From the NCBI RefSeq assembly GCF_900112575.1, contig NZ_FOMH01000004.1, positions 31,056 to 95,055 on the forward strand: 64,000 nucleotides of DNA. Direction: 5' to 3'. The position numbers and the translations under genes were made by a program. Under the pieces are notes generated by a model that worked only from the letters and a program-made list of their open reading frames with translations, did not search any database and was not told where the DNA came from. This document shows positions 1 through 8,502 of the stretch, one piece after another. This DNA is from Flavobacterium phragmitis (GTDB lineage: Bacteria; Bacteroidota; Bacteroidia; Flavobacteriales; Flavobacteriaceae). Numbering within the stretch: the stretch's first letter is position 1; each line of letters begins with the position of its first letter.

Positions 1-1015
1 AGGAAGACGCGTTCAATTTAGAAATAGCGATTATAACCAATCGGTTCAAAAATTTGAAGATAAATTGGACTTACGTGCTTCAACCAATAATTATTGGGGT
101 CAGTCTTTTGCGTATGGAAAAGAATCTGGAAATTATCAGTTTCGAGGTGTTGATCCAGATTACGGTGGTATAGAAAACCTTACGATTGTTCAAGGACGTT
201 ATATAAATGCTAAAGATCTTGAAAGTAATGCAAAAGTGGCTGTTATTGGAATGAAATTGAAACAGGATCTTCTTAAAGACAAAGAGGCGATTGGAGAGGA
301 AATCTTAATTAACAATATCAGTTTTAAAGTAGTTGGGGTTTTTACAGACCCTGGAGGAGAAAGAGAAGAAACTCGTGCTTATCTTCCTTTAACTACTGTA
401 CAAAAGACATTTGGCGGAGGAGATAAAATCAGTAATTTGTTTTTTACACTAAAAAAGACAGATAATTATGATGAGGCTTTGGCGCAATCTGAAAAATTTA
501 CGCAGGATTTAAAAGACCTGTTAAAGAGTAAAAACATGGTTGCACCTGAAGATGATAGCGGTGTGGGAGTATATAATTCGGTTAAAGATGCCAAGCAGTT
601 TTATGATCTGAATTTATATATTAGACTTTTTTTCTGGTGGGTTGGTATTTGTACAATCATAGCTGGAGTAGTTGGAGTAAGTAATATTATGCTTATTATA
701 GTGAAAGAAAGAACAAAAGAAATTGGAATTAGAAAAGCACTTGGGGCATCACCATTTTCAATTATTTCTATGATTCTTCATGAATCAATATTTATTACGA
801 CTATTGCAGGTTTTGTTGGATTATTGGCAAGTCTTCTTTTATTGGAGTTTGTTGGTCCAATGGTTCAGAGTGAATTTTTTAGAAACCCGGAAGTAGATTT
901 TGGCGTAGCGTTGACAACCTTAATTTTGCTTGTATTCGCTGGTGCAATGGCAGGTTTTTTTCCTGCATATAGAGCCGCTAAAATCAAACCTATTGTAGCA
1001 CTTAGAGACGAATAA
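1..1015 (+). CDS. MacB/FtsX-type ABC transporter permease, 5'-truncated by window edge
   Basis: The reading frame is open from base 2, so the gene begins upstream of the window; the TTG at 65 is only an internal codon. The visible part holds the end of a periplasmic MacB_PCD-like domain and then an FtsX domain with three membrane segments, near residues 188-210, 235-258 and 280-302 counted from base 65. The cytoplasmic motif VKERTKEIGIRKALGA, typical of FtsX/MacB permeases, lies between the first two segments. MacB-type permeases do not form a pore; they use ATP hydrolysis by a partner ATPase to drive a periplasmic adaptor and a TolC channel. The next gene is a paralogue starting two bases after this stop, so they probably work as a heterodimer. 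The substrate is unknown. Confidence 0.9.
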   Translation, partial: GRRVQFRNSDYNQSVQKFEDKLDLRASTNNYWGQSFAYGKESGNYQFRGVDPDYGGIENLTIVQGRYINAKDLESNAKVAVIGMKLKQDLLKDKEAIGEEILINNISFKVVGVFTDPGGEREETRAYLPLTTVQKTFGGGDKISNLFFTLKKTDNYDEALAQSEKFTQDLKDLLKSKNMVAPEDDSGVGVYNSVKDAKQFYDLNLYIRLFFWWVGICTIIAGVVGVSNIMLIIVKERTKEIGIRKALGASPFSIISMILHESIFITTIAGFVGLLASLLLLEFVGPMVQSEFFRNPEVDFGVALTTLILLVFAGAMAGFFPAYRAAKIKPIVALRDE

Positions 1016-1017
1016 TT

Positions 1018-2283
1018 ATGTTTAGTAGAGATAATTGGGACGAGATTTTACAGGCTTTGACAGCCAATGTGTTCAGAACTGTTCTGACCGCTTTTGGTGT
1101 GTTTTGGGGAATATTTATTTTGGTCATATTGCTGGCTGCAGGTAATGGACTAGAAAACGGTGTTAAGAAAGGTTTTGACGGAATTGCAACAAATACGATG
1201 TTTATGTGGAGCCAGAGTACATCTAAAGCGTACAAAGGACTGCCAAAAATACGTCGTTATGATTTTAGAAACAGCGACGTTGCAGCTTTAAGACAAGCAA
1301 TACCAGATTTATTGTATGTTTCTCCGAGAAACCAGCTGGGAGATTTTAACGGAACTAATAATGTGGTCAGAGGAACAAAAAACTCGGCTTTTACAATTTA
1401 TGGAGATTATCCTGAATTGATAAAACAACAGCCAATGGATATTATTAAAGGCCGTTTTGTAAACCAGCAGGATATTAATGAAAGAAGAAAAGTAGCTGTT
1501 ATTGGAAAAGGGGTTATTAGTGAACTTTATGGTAAAGAAGAAGAGTCTGTAGGCACCTACATAAAAATAAACGGAATAAATTTCATGGTTGTTGGAGTTT
1601 ATGCTTCTAAACAACAGGGAGGAAATGCAGAACAGGAACAGAAAAATATTTTTATCCCTTTTACTACTTTTCAACAAGCATTTAATTATGGGGATAAAGT
1701 AGGCTGGATGGCGCTCACAGCAAAAGATGAAGCGTCGATTACGGAGTTGAAGCCTAAAATTTTAGAAATAATCAAAGCGTTACATTCTGTGAATCCAACA
1801 GATGAGAGAGCAGTTGGAAATTTCGATTTATATGAGCAGTTTAATAAAGTACAGAGCTTATTCAATATCCTAAAAGTAATTGCTTATTTTGTAGGAACAT
1901 TGGTACTTATTTCTGGAGTAATCGGAATTTCTAATATTATGCTTATTGTGGTTAAAGAACGTACAAAAGAGATTGGAATCAGAAGAGCTTTAGGGGCAAC
2001 ACCAAGTGCTATTAGAAGTCAGATATTAACAGAGTCTATATTTTTAACGATTATTTCAGGGATGCTTGGAATTGCTGTGGCAACCGGAATTATTGCACTA
2101 TTAAACATGGCACTCGATTCGATGCCTCCTGGTGGAAATACAATGTTTGCAAATCCAAGTGTAGATTTGCGTGTCGTATTTGTAGCATTATTAATATTGG
2201 TGGGGTCTGGATTGCTTGCAGGTTTTATTCCGGCACAGACAGCAATCAACGTGAAACCAGTAGATGCATTAAGAACAGAATAA
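1018..2283 (+). CDS. MacB/FtsX-type ABC transporter permease
   Basis: This is a complete 421-residue permease. It has an N-terminal membrane segment (about residues 20-42), a periplasmic MacB_PCD domain (about 43-270), and three C-terminal segments (about 285-307, 335-360 and 385-408) forming the FtsX domain. VKERTKEIGIRRALGA repeats almost exactly the signature of the preceding permease, so the two are paralogues. The ATG sits two bases after the upstream stop, which indicates translational coupling. With the downstream adaptors and TolC-like protein this forms a tripartite export system. No ATPase is present in the window, so it is probably encoded just upstream. Substrate unknown; macrolides, peptides or lipids are all possible for the family. 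Confidence 0.9.
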   Translation: MFSRDNWDEILQALTANVFRTVLTAFGVFWGIFILVILLAAGNGLENGVKKGFDGIATNTMFMWSQSTSKAYKGLPKIRRYDFRNSDVAALRQAIPDLLYVSPRNQLGDFNGTNNVVRGTKNSAFTIYGDYPELIKQQPMDIIKGRFVNQQDINERRKVAVIGKGVISELYGKEEESVGTYIKINGINFMVVGVYASKQQGGNAEQEQKNIFIPFTTFQQAFNYGDKVGWMALTAKDEASITELKPKILEIIKALHSVNPTDERAVGNFDLYEQFNKVQSLFNILKVIAYFVGTLVLISGVIGISNIMLIVVKERTKEIGIRRALGATPSAIRSQILTESIFLTIISGMLGIAVATGIIALLNMALDSMPPGGNTMFANPSVDLRVVFVALLILVGSGLLAGFIPAQTAINVKPVDALRTE

Positions 2284-2320
2284 ATTATCAATCAAAATAA
2301 ATCGATTAAACCAAAAACAA

Positions 2321-3436
2321 ATGAAAAAAGGAGTAACCGTAACCATTTTAATATTTATTGCGATCATTTTCTTTGGCGCATTATATTATTTGTACGCTAA
2401 AAATCAAGAATCGCCAATTGTATTTAAAACGGAAAAACCAGAAACGAAAACAATTGTAAAAAATACAATTGCGACCGGTAATATTCAGCCTGATGAAGAG
2501 GTCTTAATCAAACCAAATATTTCAGGTATTATTGAAGAAGTGTATATCAAAGCGGGTGAAAAAATCAAAGCAGGAGATATGATTGCTAAAATCCGAGTGG
2601 TGGCAAACGTTTCAAATGTAAGTAGTACCCAAAATCAAGTTCAGACTGCTAAAATTGCTTTGGATAACCAAGAAAGGTTATACAAAAGACAAAAAACATT
2701 GTTCGAAAAAGATGTAATTTCTGCAAATGATTTTGATGCTGCGCAAGTGGCATACAATCAGGCAAAACAGACTTATCTTGCCGCTAAACAAAGTTTAGAT
2801 ATTGTAAAAACAGGAACGACAGCTTCTTTTGGAAGTTATGCCAATACTTTAATTCGTTCTACTGTAAACGGAATGGTTCTAGATGTTCCTGTAAAAGTGG
2901 GTAACCAAGTAATTGAAAGTAATAATTTTAATGAAGGAACAACAATTGCCAGCGTTGCCGATGTTGGAAGAATGATTTTTATTGGAAAAATTGATGAATC
3001 TGAAGTAGGGAAAATCAAAGAAAAAATGCCTATCGAGATTACAATTGGTGCTATCGAAAACAAAAAATTCGACGCTGTTTTGAATTATATTGCGCCAAAA
3101 GGAGTGACAGAAAATGGAGCAATCCAGTTTGAGATTAAAGCTCAAATGGTAAACAGAGACGATACTTTTATTCGCGCAGGTTTAAGTGCTAACGCTTCGA
3201 TTATTTTGGAAAAAGCAGAGAAAGTAATGGCGATAAAAGAATCTTTGGTTCAATTTGACAAAAAAACACAAAAACCTTATGTTGAGATAGAAACTACTCC
3301 ACAAAAATTCCAAAGAAGAGATTTAGTCCTTGGAGTGAGTGATGGAATCTATGTTCAAATTAAAAGCGGTTTGAAGGCTACGGATAAGATAAAAATCTGG
3401 AATCAAGGCTTGATAAATGAAGGTGAAAAAAAATAA
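2321..3436 (+). CDS. HlyD/MacA-type periplasmic adaptor (membrane-fusion protein)
   Basis: A 371-residue adaptor with one N-terminal membrane anchor (about residues 5-24). The lipoyl/barrel-sandwich half-motif lies around residues 65-90 (IIEEVYIKAGEKIKAGD), followed by an alpha-hairpin of about 100-165, the second lipoyl half with a beta-barrel, and a membrane-proximal domain. Such proteins link an inner-membrane transporter to a TolC channel. It follows the two permeases at a 37-bp gap, matching the permease-adaptor order of MacAB-like systems. It is related to, but clearly different from, the adaptor at 4981-6270, so this operon has two adaptors for one channel. High confidence in family, none for substrate. 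Confidence 0.88.
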   Translation: MKKGVTVTILIFIAIIFFGALYYLYAKNQESPIVFKTEKPETKTIVKNTIATGNIQPDEEVLIKPNISGIIEEVYIKAGEKIKAGDMIAKIRVVANVSNVSSTQNQVQTAKIALDNQERLYKRQKTLFEKDVISANDFDAAQVAYNQAKQTYLAAKQSLDIVKTGTTASFGSYANTLIRSTVNGMVLDVPVKVGNQVIESNNFNEGTTIASVADVGRMIFIGKIDESEVGKIKEKMPIEITIGAIENKKFDAVLNYIAPKGVTENGAIQFEIKAQMVNRDDTFIRAGLSANASIILEKAEKVMAIKESLVQFDKKTQKPYVEIETTPQKFQRRDLVLGVSDGIYVQIKSGLKATDKIKIWNQGLINEGEKK

Positions 3437-3479
3437 TTTAATTTGAAGGTTTAGGGATTTTTTTGGTTTTAAAAAATGT

Positions 3480-3487
3480 TAAATTTG
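3480..3487 (+). promoter_or_regulatory. Candidate internal promoter (-7 element) before the TolC gene
   Basis: TAAATTTG fits the Bacteroidota -7 consensus TAnnTTTG and lies 35 bp before the TolC-family start in the 86-bp gap after the first adaptor gene. A possible upstream TTG at 3463-3465 gives a 14-nt spacer, shorter than usual, so support is moderate. If used, the channel and second adaptor could be expressed apart from the permeases. Confidence 0.35.
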
Positions 3488-3522
3488 CGTAGTTCGGTTT
3501 ACTGCGCTTTCATCAAAAGTAT

Positions 3523-4974
3523 ATGAAAATAAATAAATATAATAGTCTCGTTTTTGCAATGTTATTCGGTTTTGGACTAACTGGGCAAGCGCAATCAAAA
3601 CAATGGACACTTGAAGAATGTGTGAGATACGCATTAGAAAATAATATTACAATCAAATTGACGGAGTTAGATTTAAAATCTGCTGCAATTGATAAAAAAG
3701 GAGCTATTGGTAATTATCTTCCATCTGTAAATGCAAATGCATCACACTCATGGAATATTGGTTTGAACCAGAATATTACAACTGGTTTACTTGAAAATCA
3801 AACGACGCAATATTCATCTGTAGGAGCATCAGTTGGAGTAGATATTTATAAAGGACTTCAAAATCAAAACAATTTAAGAAGAGCCAATCTTTCTATTGTT
3901 GCTTCAAAATATCAACTATTAAAAATGCAGGAAGACATTTCTTTAAATGTTGCCAGTGCATTTTTACAGATTTTGTCTAATAAAGAAGATTTAAAAGTCA
4001 AAAAAGAGCAATTAGCCATTGATGAAAAACGTTTTGCGCGTTCTGAAGAAATGGTAAATGCAGGAACAATTCCGCGTGGAGATTTGTTCGATTTAAAAGC
4101 GACTGTTGCCACAGACAAACAAAATATTGCAGTTTCTGAGAATAATTTATTGATTTCGAGATTAAGTTTAGCACAGCTTTTACAATTAAAAGAATTTGCA
4201 GATTTTGATGTTGTGGATAATAACAATCTGGCAGACGAAAATAATATTCTAGCACAATCACCTATTGAGATTTATAACAAAGCAAAAGATATAAGAACAG
4301 AATTAAAGCTGGCTCAGACTAATCTTGAAATTGCAGAGAAAAATGTTGCAATAGCAAAAGGAGCGTATCAGCCAACATTAAGTGCTTTCTACAATTTTAA
4401 TACAAGAGCAAGTTATTCTGATATTATTACTGGTTCAACTCCTAATACGACAAACCCAACATCCCAGATTGGATATGTTCAAGGAACCAATCAAGCGGTT
4501 TTGCAAAACAATTTTTCTCCTGTTTTAGGCAGTGCAGCACCTATTTTAGATCAATTTAAAGATAATAAAGGGCAGTCTTTTGGATTGCAGCTTTCTGTTC
4601 CTATTTTTAATGGCTTTTCTGCAAGAAATAATGTAGAAAGAAATAAAGTAAGTTTAGAGAAATCTAAAATAGATTTAGAGCAAAAAAGTTTAGATTTGCA
4701 ACGTAACGTTTATACCGCTTTTACAGATGCTAAAGCTGCTTTAAATACTTATGAAGCATCTACTGTAACTCTAGAAGCAAGACAACAGGCTTATAATTTT
4801 GCCAAAGAAAAATATGAAGTTGGCTTGATGAATGCATTTGATTTCACCCAAGCGCAGACATTATTGACTACAGCGCAGTCTAATGTTATTACAACAAAAT
4901 ACGATTACATGTTTAAAATTAAAATACTTGAATTTTATTTCGGAATTCCAATCGTTCCAATTATTACAAAATAA
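3523..4974 (+). CDS. TolC-family outer-membrane efflux channel
   Basis: A 483-residue protein with a signal peptide ending near AQS (residues 24-26) followed by WTLEECVRYALENNITIK, a typical start of an outer-membrane efflux protein (OEP) repeat. Two OEP halves can be seen, each rich in long coiled-coil helices (about residues 30-230 and 250-470), the usual TolC layout of about 450-500 residues. It would form a trimeric beta-barrel and periplasmic tunnel. It lies between two adaptor genes and ends six bases before the second one, so it is cotranscribed with it. Confidence 0.92.
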   Translation: MKINKYNSLVFAMLFGFGLTGQAQSKQWTLEECVRYALENNITIKLTELDLKSAAIDKKGAIGNYLPSVNANASHSWNIGLNQNITTGLLENQTTQYSSVGASVGVDIYKGLQNQNNLRRANLSIVASKYQLLKMQEDISLNVASAFLQILSNKEDLKVKKEQLAIDEKRFARSEEMVNAGTIPRGDLFDLKATVATDKQNIAVSENNLLISRLSLAQLLQLKEFADFDVVDNNNLADENNILAQSPIEIYNKAKDIRTELKLAQTNLEIAEKNVAIAKGAYQPTLSAFYNFNTRASYSDIITGSTPNTTNPTSQIGYVQGTNQAVLQNNFSPVLGSAAPILDQFKDNKGQSFGLQLSVPIFNGFSARNNVERNKVSLEKSKIDLEQKSLDLQRNVYTAFTDAKAALNTYEASTVTLEARQQAYNFAKEKYEVGLMNAFDFTQAQTLLTTAQSNVITTKYDYMFKIKILEFYFGIPIVPIITK

Positions 4975-4980
4975 TTCATT

Positions 4981-6270
4981 ATGAAGAAAAAAACAGTTTA
5001 TTTCTTATTAGGGGGAGCAGTAATACTTATTGTAGCTTTAATTGGTCTTTCAAAGGCTGGAGTAATAGGGAATAAAGATGAAGGAAAAGAAGTGGAAACC
5101 GCAAAAGTAACAGCTTCAACAATTGTTGAAACAGTTTCTGCAACAGGTAAAATTCAGCCGGAAATAGAAGTTAAAATTGCCTCAATGGTTTCGGGTGAGA
5201 TTATTTCGCTAAATGTAAAAGAAGGCCAAGTAGTAAAAAAAGGCGATTTATTAGTAAAAATAAATCCTGATTTATATACTTCTGGATTAGAAAGATCTGT
5301 TGCAAATTTAGCTGGAACAAAAGCAAGTTTAACACAATCTGATGCTAGTTATAAAGAGGCAAAATTAAATTATGACCGTAATAAAACTTTGTACGATAAA
5401 GGAGTTATTTCAAAATCAGATTGGGATAAAGCAGTTTCAACTTATGAAGTTGCAAAAGCTACAAAACAAAGTGCTTATTATAATGTTCAAAGTGCTTCGG
5501 CTTCGGTTACTGAAGCTAAAGACAATTTAGGACGTACCACAATATATTCTCCAGCAGATGGAACAATTTCTGTTCTGAATGTAGAACTAGGAGAAAGGGT
5601 TTTGGGAACACAGCAAATGGCTGGTACCGAACTTTTGCGTGTAGCCAATCTTAACAATATGGAAGTTGAAGTTGATGTGAATGAAAATGATATTGTTAAA
5701 ATTAAAATTGGTGACGAAGCAAACGTAGAAGTGGATGCTTATCTGAAAAAGAAATTTAAAGGAGTTGTAACCAGTATTTCAAATTCTGCAAGTACAACTC
5801 TAACATCAGATCAAGTAACCAACTTTAAGGTTAAAGTTCGTATTTTAAAAGAATCGTATTTGGATTTATTGGAAGGAAAACCAAGTGCGTATTCTCCGTT
5901 TAGACCTGGAATGACTGCCACTGTAGATATTATTACTACTACTAAAACAAATGTATTGGCAGTGCCAATTAGTTCTGTTGTGGTAAAATCGGATACTACG
6001 GCGGTAAAAGAATTTAAAGTGGAAGATCCTAACGAGAAAAAAGCAACTCCAAAAAGTGATAAAAAATTCGAATGTGTTTTTGTAAAAGTTGGAGACAAAG
6101 CTAAAATCAGAGTGATTAAAACTGGAATTCAGGACGATACCAATATTGAAGTAATGTCCGGTCTAAAACCCGGAGACGTGGTAATTACTGGACCTTATAC
6201 AACAGTTTCTAAAGAACTTAATTCTGGGGATAAAGTAAAGCTTAAAAAAGCGGAAGCTCCTAAGAAATAA
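4981..6270 (+). CDS. RND/MacA-type periplasmic adaptor (membrane-fusion protein)
   Basis: A 429-residue adaptor with an N-terminal membrane anchor (about residues 5-25). The lipoyl half-motif GEIISLNVKEGQVVKKGDLL lies near residues 71-90, followed by a coiled-coil hairpin (about 105-185), the second lipoyl half, a beta-barrel, and a C-terminal domain containing a lysine-rich linker (about 345-365). The ATG follows the TolC stop after six bases. It is longer than the adaptor at 2321-3436 and differs in its C-terminal region, so the two are paralogues rather than a recent duplication. Probably the last gene of the export operon. Confidence 0.9.
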   Translation: MKKKTVYFLLGGAVILIVALIGLSKAGVIGNKDEGKEVETAKVTASTIVETVSATGKIQPEIEVKIASMVSGEIISLNVKEGQVVKKGDLLVKINPDLYTSGLERSVANLAGTKASLTQSDASYKEAKLNYDRNKTLYDKGVISKSDWDKAVSTYEVAKATKQSAYYNVQSASASVTEAKDNLGRTTIYSPADGTISVLNVELGERVLGTQQMAGTELLRVANLNNMEVEVDVNENDIVKIKIGDEANVEVDAYLKKKFKGVVTSISNSASTTLTSDQVTNFKVKVRILKESYLDLLEGKPSAYSPFRPGMTATVDIITTTKTNVLAVPISSVVVKSDTTAVKEFKVEDPNEKKATPKSDKKFECVFVKVGDKAKIRVIKTGIQDDTNIEVMSGLKPGDVVITGPYTTVSKELNSGDKVKLKKAEAPKK

Positions 6271-6282
6271 TATATTTTATAG

Positions 6283-6341
6283 GTGTCAGGCTGAGCGAAG
6301 TCGAAGCCTTTTCTAGCTTCTACTTCGCTTATTCTGATATT
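6283..6341. repeat. Degenerate intergenic inverted repeat
   Basis: GTCAGGCTGAGCGAAGTCGA on the left is mirrored imperfectly by GCTTCTACTTCGCTTATTC on the right, around a short TTTTCTA centre. The arms look like a decayed copy of a longer palindrome. It lies just after the efflux operon and may weakly terminate it. A search for other copies in the genome would decide. Confidence 0.5.
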
Positions 6342-6368
6342 AATAACTAATAATTAAAATTAAATATT

Positions 6369-7043
6369 TTGTCTTTTATTCTCAACATCGAAACGGCTAC
6401 TAAAAATTGTTCAGTATCTGTCGCAAAAGATGGTAAAACCATTTTTTGCAGTGAACTTGCAGAGGAAGGATATTCACATGCCGAAAAACTTCATGTTTTT
6501 ATTGAAGAGGTAATCGCAAAAGCAGGTATTTCTGTTCAAGATTTAAATGCGATTGCAGTAAGCCAAGGACCAGGATCGTATACTGGTTTAAGAATTGGTG
6601 TTTCGGCGGCAAAAGGGTTGTGTTATGCTTTAAACATCCCATTGATAGCGGTTGATACGCTTCAGACTTTGGCTTCTCAAGCAGGCGTTACAGATGGAAA
6701 AATTGTTCCAATGTTAGACGCACGCCGAATGGAAGTGTACAGCGAAGTTTTTAATACAGACTTAACTGTTGAAAGAGCGATTAAAGCTGAAATTATAGAC
6801 GAAAATTCATTTCAAGAATATACAGACAAGCTTTACTTTGTAGGTGATTGTGCCGAAAAATGTAAAGCCGTTTTAACTAAAGAAAACTTTGTGTTTATAG
6901 AGGAAGTAAAATATCCTTCAGCACAAGCGATGAGTAAAATTAGTTTTGATAAGTATCAAAAAAGCGACACTGTAGATGTCGCTTATTTTGAACCTTATTA
7001 TTTAAAAGATTTTATGATTACTGCTCCTTCTAAAAAAGAGTAA
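6369..7043 (+). CDS. tsaB: tRNA threonylcarbamoyladenosine biosynthesis protein TsaB
   Basis: A 224-residue ASKHA-fold protein beginning SFILNIETATKNCSVSV, with the diagnostic glycine-rich motif SQGPGSYTGLRIGVSAAKG at about residues 64-82. TsaB is the inactive paralogue that activates TsaD in making t6A37 on ANN-decoding tRNAs, in the cytoplasm. The start codon is TTG. No ATG lies nearby, and the family begins right at this beta-strand, so TTG is convincing. It stands as a single gene after the efflux operon and converges with the MscS gene two bases downstream. Confidence 0.95.
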   Translation: MSFILNIETATKNCSVSVAKDGKTIFCSELAEEGYSHAEKLHVFIEEVIAKAGISVQDLNAIAVSQGPGSYTGLRIGVSAAKGLCYALNIPLIAVDTLQTLASQAGVTDGKIVPMLDARRMEVYSEVFNTDLTVERAIKAEIIDENSFQEYTDKLYFVGDCAEKCKAVLTKENFVFIEEVKYPSAQAMSKISFDKYQKSDTVDVAYFEPYYLKDFMITAPSKKE

Positions 7044-7045
7044 TA

Positions 7046-7858
7046 TTATTTTTGTATAGTATACGGCTGCACGGCAATTCCGGCTTGGTCTAGTGCAGCT
7101 TTGCAATTTTCTAATGTTTCAGTAAAAACAGATCCATAATCAGCATTTTTAGCCCAAGGACGCACAGCAAAATCAACGGAACTAGCGGATAGGTTTTTTA
7201 CAAAAACTTCTGGAGCAGGCTTTTTCAATACTTTTGGATTTTGAACTAAAACATCTAGTAAAATTTCTTTTGCTTTCTTAATGTCTGAATCATAAGAAAC
7301 AGCAAAAGTCAAATCGGCTCTTCTTTCTCCCTGCATCGAATAGTTAATGATATTCCCGTTAGATAATGCTCCATTAGGAACAAATACTGTCTGATTGTTT
7401 GCTGTAATCATTTTAGTGACGAAAATCTGAATTTCAAGAACAGTTGCAATCACACCTTGTGCTTCAATTGTATCACCAACTTTAAAGGGTTTGAAAACGA
7501 TAATAAGCATTCCGCCAGCAAAGTTAGAAAGTGACCCCTGCAATGATAAACCAATTGCAAGTCCCATTGCCCCTAAAATTGCTACGAATGAAGAAGTCTC
7601 GATTCCAAGGTTTGAAATAAAGGTTACGAATAATAAAATTCGTAAAGCCCACAACAATATATCGGCAAGGAATTTAGTAAGAGTTGGGTCAAGATTTCTC
7701 TTCTCCATTATTTTCCTAATAATTCGGTTTATTAGTTTTATAGCATATAAACCAACAAATAAAACTATAAATGCCGAGATTAATTTAGGCGAATAATCAA
7801 TAAAAATATTAGTAAATCGAGTAACGTATTTACCGACTTGTTCTGGGTTCAGATTCAT
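7046..7858 (-). CDS. MscS-family small-conductance mechanosensitive channel
   Basis: A 271-residue channel with three N-terminal membrane helices (about residues 18-40, 58-80 and 86-115). The pore helix carries the MscS glycine/alanine pattern GAMGLAIGLSLQGSLSNFAG, followed by the beta domain (VGDTIEAQGVIATVLEI) and a C-terminal alpha/beta domain. It releases osmolytes at the inner membrane on hypo-osmotic shock. The ATG at 7858 (MNLNPEQ) is preferred over one nine codons upstream, because that earlier ATG lies inside a terminator-like hairpin. The size fits the E. coli MscS class. Confidence 0.93.
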   Translation of the reverse strand: MNLNPEQVGKYVTRFTNIFIDYSPKLISAFIVLFVGLYAIKLINRIIRKIMEKRNLDPTLTKFLADILLWALRILLFVTFISNLGIETSSFVAILGAMGLAIGLSLQGSLSNFAGGMLIIVFKPFKVGDTIEAQGVIATVLEIQIFVTKMITANNQTVFVPNGALSNGNIINYSMQGERRADLTFAVSYDSDIKKAKEILLDVLVQNPKVLKKPAPEVFVKNLSASSVDFAVRPWAKNADYGSVFTETLENCKAALDQAGIAVQPYTIQK

Positions 7859-7865
7859 GATTTTT

Positions 7866-7896
7866 AAAATAAAAAACCTTCTCAAATGAGAAGGTA
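7866..7896 (-). terminator. Rho-independent terminator or attenuator ahead of mscS
   Basis: Read on the minus strand, ACCTTCTC and GAGAAGGT form an eight-base stem (7876-7895) around TTTG-type loop bases, followed by a T-rich run. It ends the transcript of the small helical protein upstream. It also lies between a promoter-like TATATTTG (7908-7915) and the mscS start, so it could sit in the mscS leader. Confidence 0.7.
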
Positions 7897-7944
7897 TATT
7901 AGTTGTGCAAATATAAAAATATTTACCTTATTAGAAAACAGACA

Positions 7945-8352
7945 TTATATCTTGTCTGCAGCTTCATCGCCGATTTCTTCTACTGCTGCAGCCGATTTTT
8001 CGCTTGAATCAACAACCGTTTCAGAAATTGTTTCAGTGGTTTCATGAGTTAGAGAAGCTGTTTTTTCTTTAACAGTGTCAATGACATCGCTTATTGCGTC
8101 TGATGCTTTATCGGCATATTCGCTTACAGTTTCTTTTGCTTTATCAGCATAATCTGCAGCTTTATCAATGATAGGCTCAGAAACTTCTTTTACTTTGTCA
8201 ATAGCTTCTTCTGCAAAAGTTTCTGCTTTTTCAATATAAGGAGCAGCAGCTTCTTTAGCGTGCTCAAAAGTGGTTTCGGCATTATTTGCCAATTCTGTTA
8301 CTGATTCTTTGGTTGAACCAAACAAGTTTTTAAAAAATGAAGATAATCCCAT
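7945..8352 (-). CDS. Amphipathic helical-repeat protein, function unknown (YtxH/LEA-like)
   Basis: 135 residues with no signal peptide. After a short MGLSSFFKNLFG start the protein is nearly all charged and alanine-rich helix, with loosely repeated units such as EKAETFAEEAIDKVKEV and DKAADYADKAKETVSEYADK at about 11-residue spacing. This composition is shared by YtxH-like, LEA-like and apolipoprotein-like stress proteins, which bind membranes or stay disordered. No catalytic motif is seen. It is a single-gene unit between two terminators. The family assignment is by composition only. Confidence 0.75.
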   Translation of the reverse strand: MGLSSFFKNLFGSTKESVTELANNAETTFEHAKEAAAPYIEKAETFAEEAIDKVKEVSEPIIDKAADYADKAKETVSEYADKASDAISDVIDTVKEKTASLTHETTETISETVVDSSEKSAAAVEEIGDEAADKI

Positions 8353-8450
8353 GGTTTTTAATTAATTGGTTATAAATACAATATTAATTAATTTTATAGA
8401 ATTACTCGTTTTTTTGATGGTAAATAATTGATAACTAATGTTTAAGTGTA

Positions 8451-8477
8451 AAAAAAAGCGCCTCAAAGAGACGCTTT
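8451..8477 (-). terminator. Rho-independent terminator of the Nfu gene
   Basis: On the minus strand, AAAGCGTCTC pairs with GAGGCGCTTT around a TTT loop and runs into eight Ts. It starts 26 bp after the Nfu-type stop. Confidence 0.85.
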
Positions 8478-8502
8478 AAATAAAATATATCTAACTTTAG
8501 AT

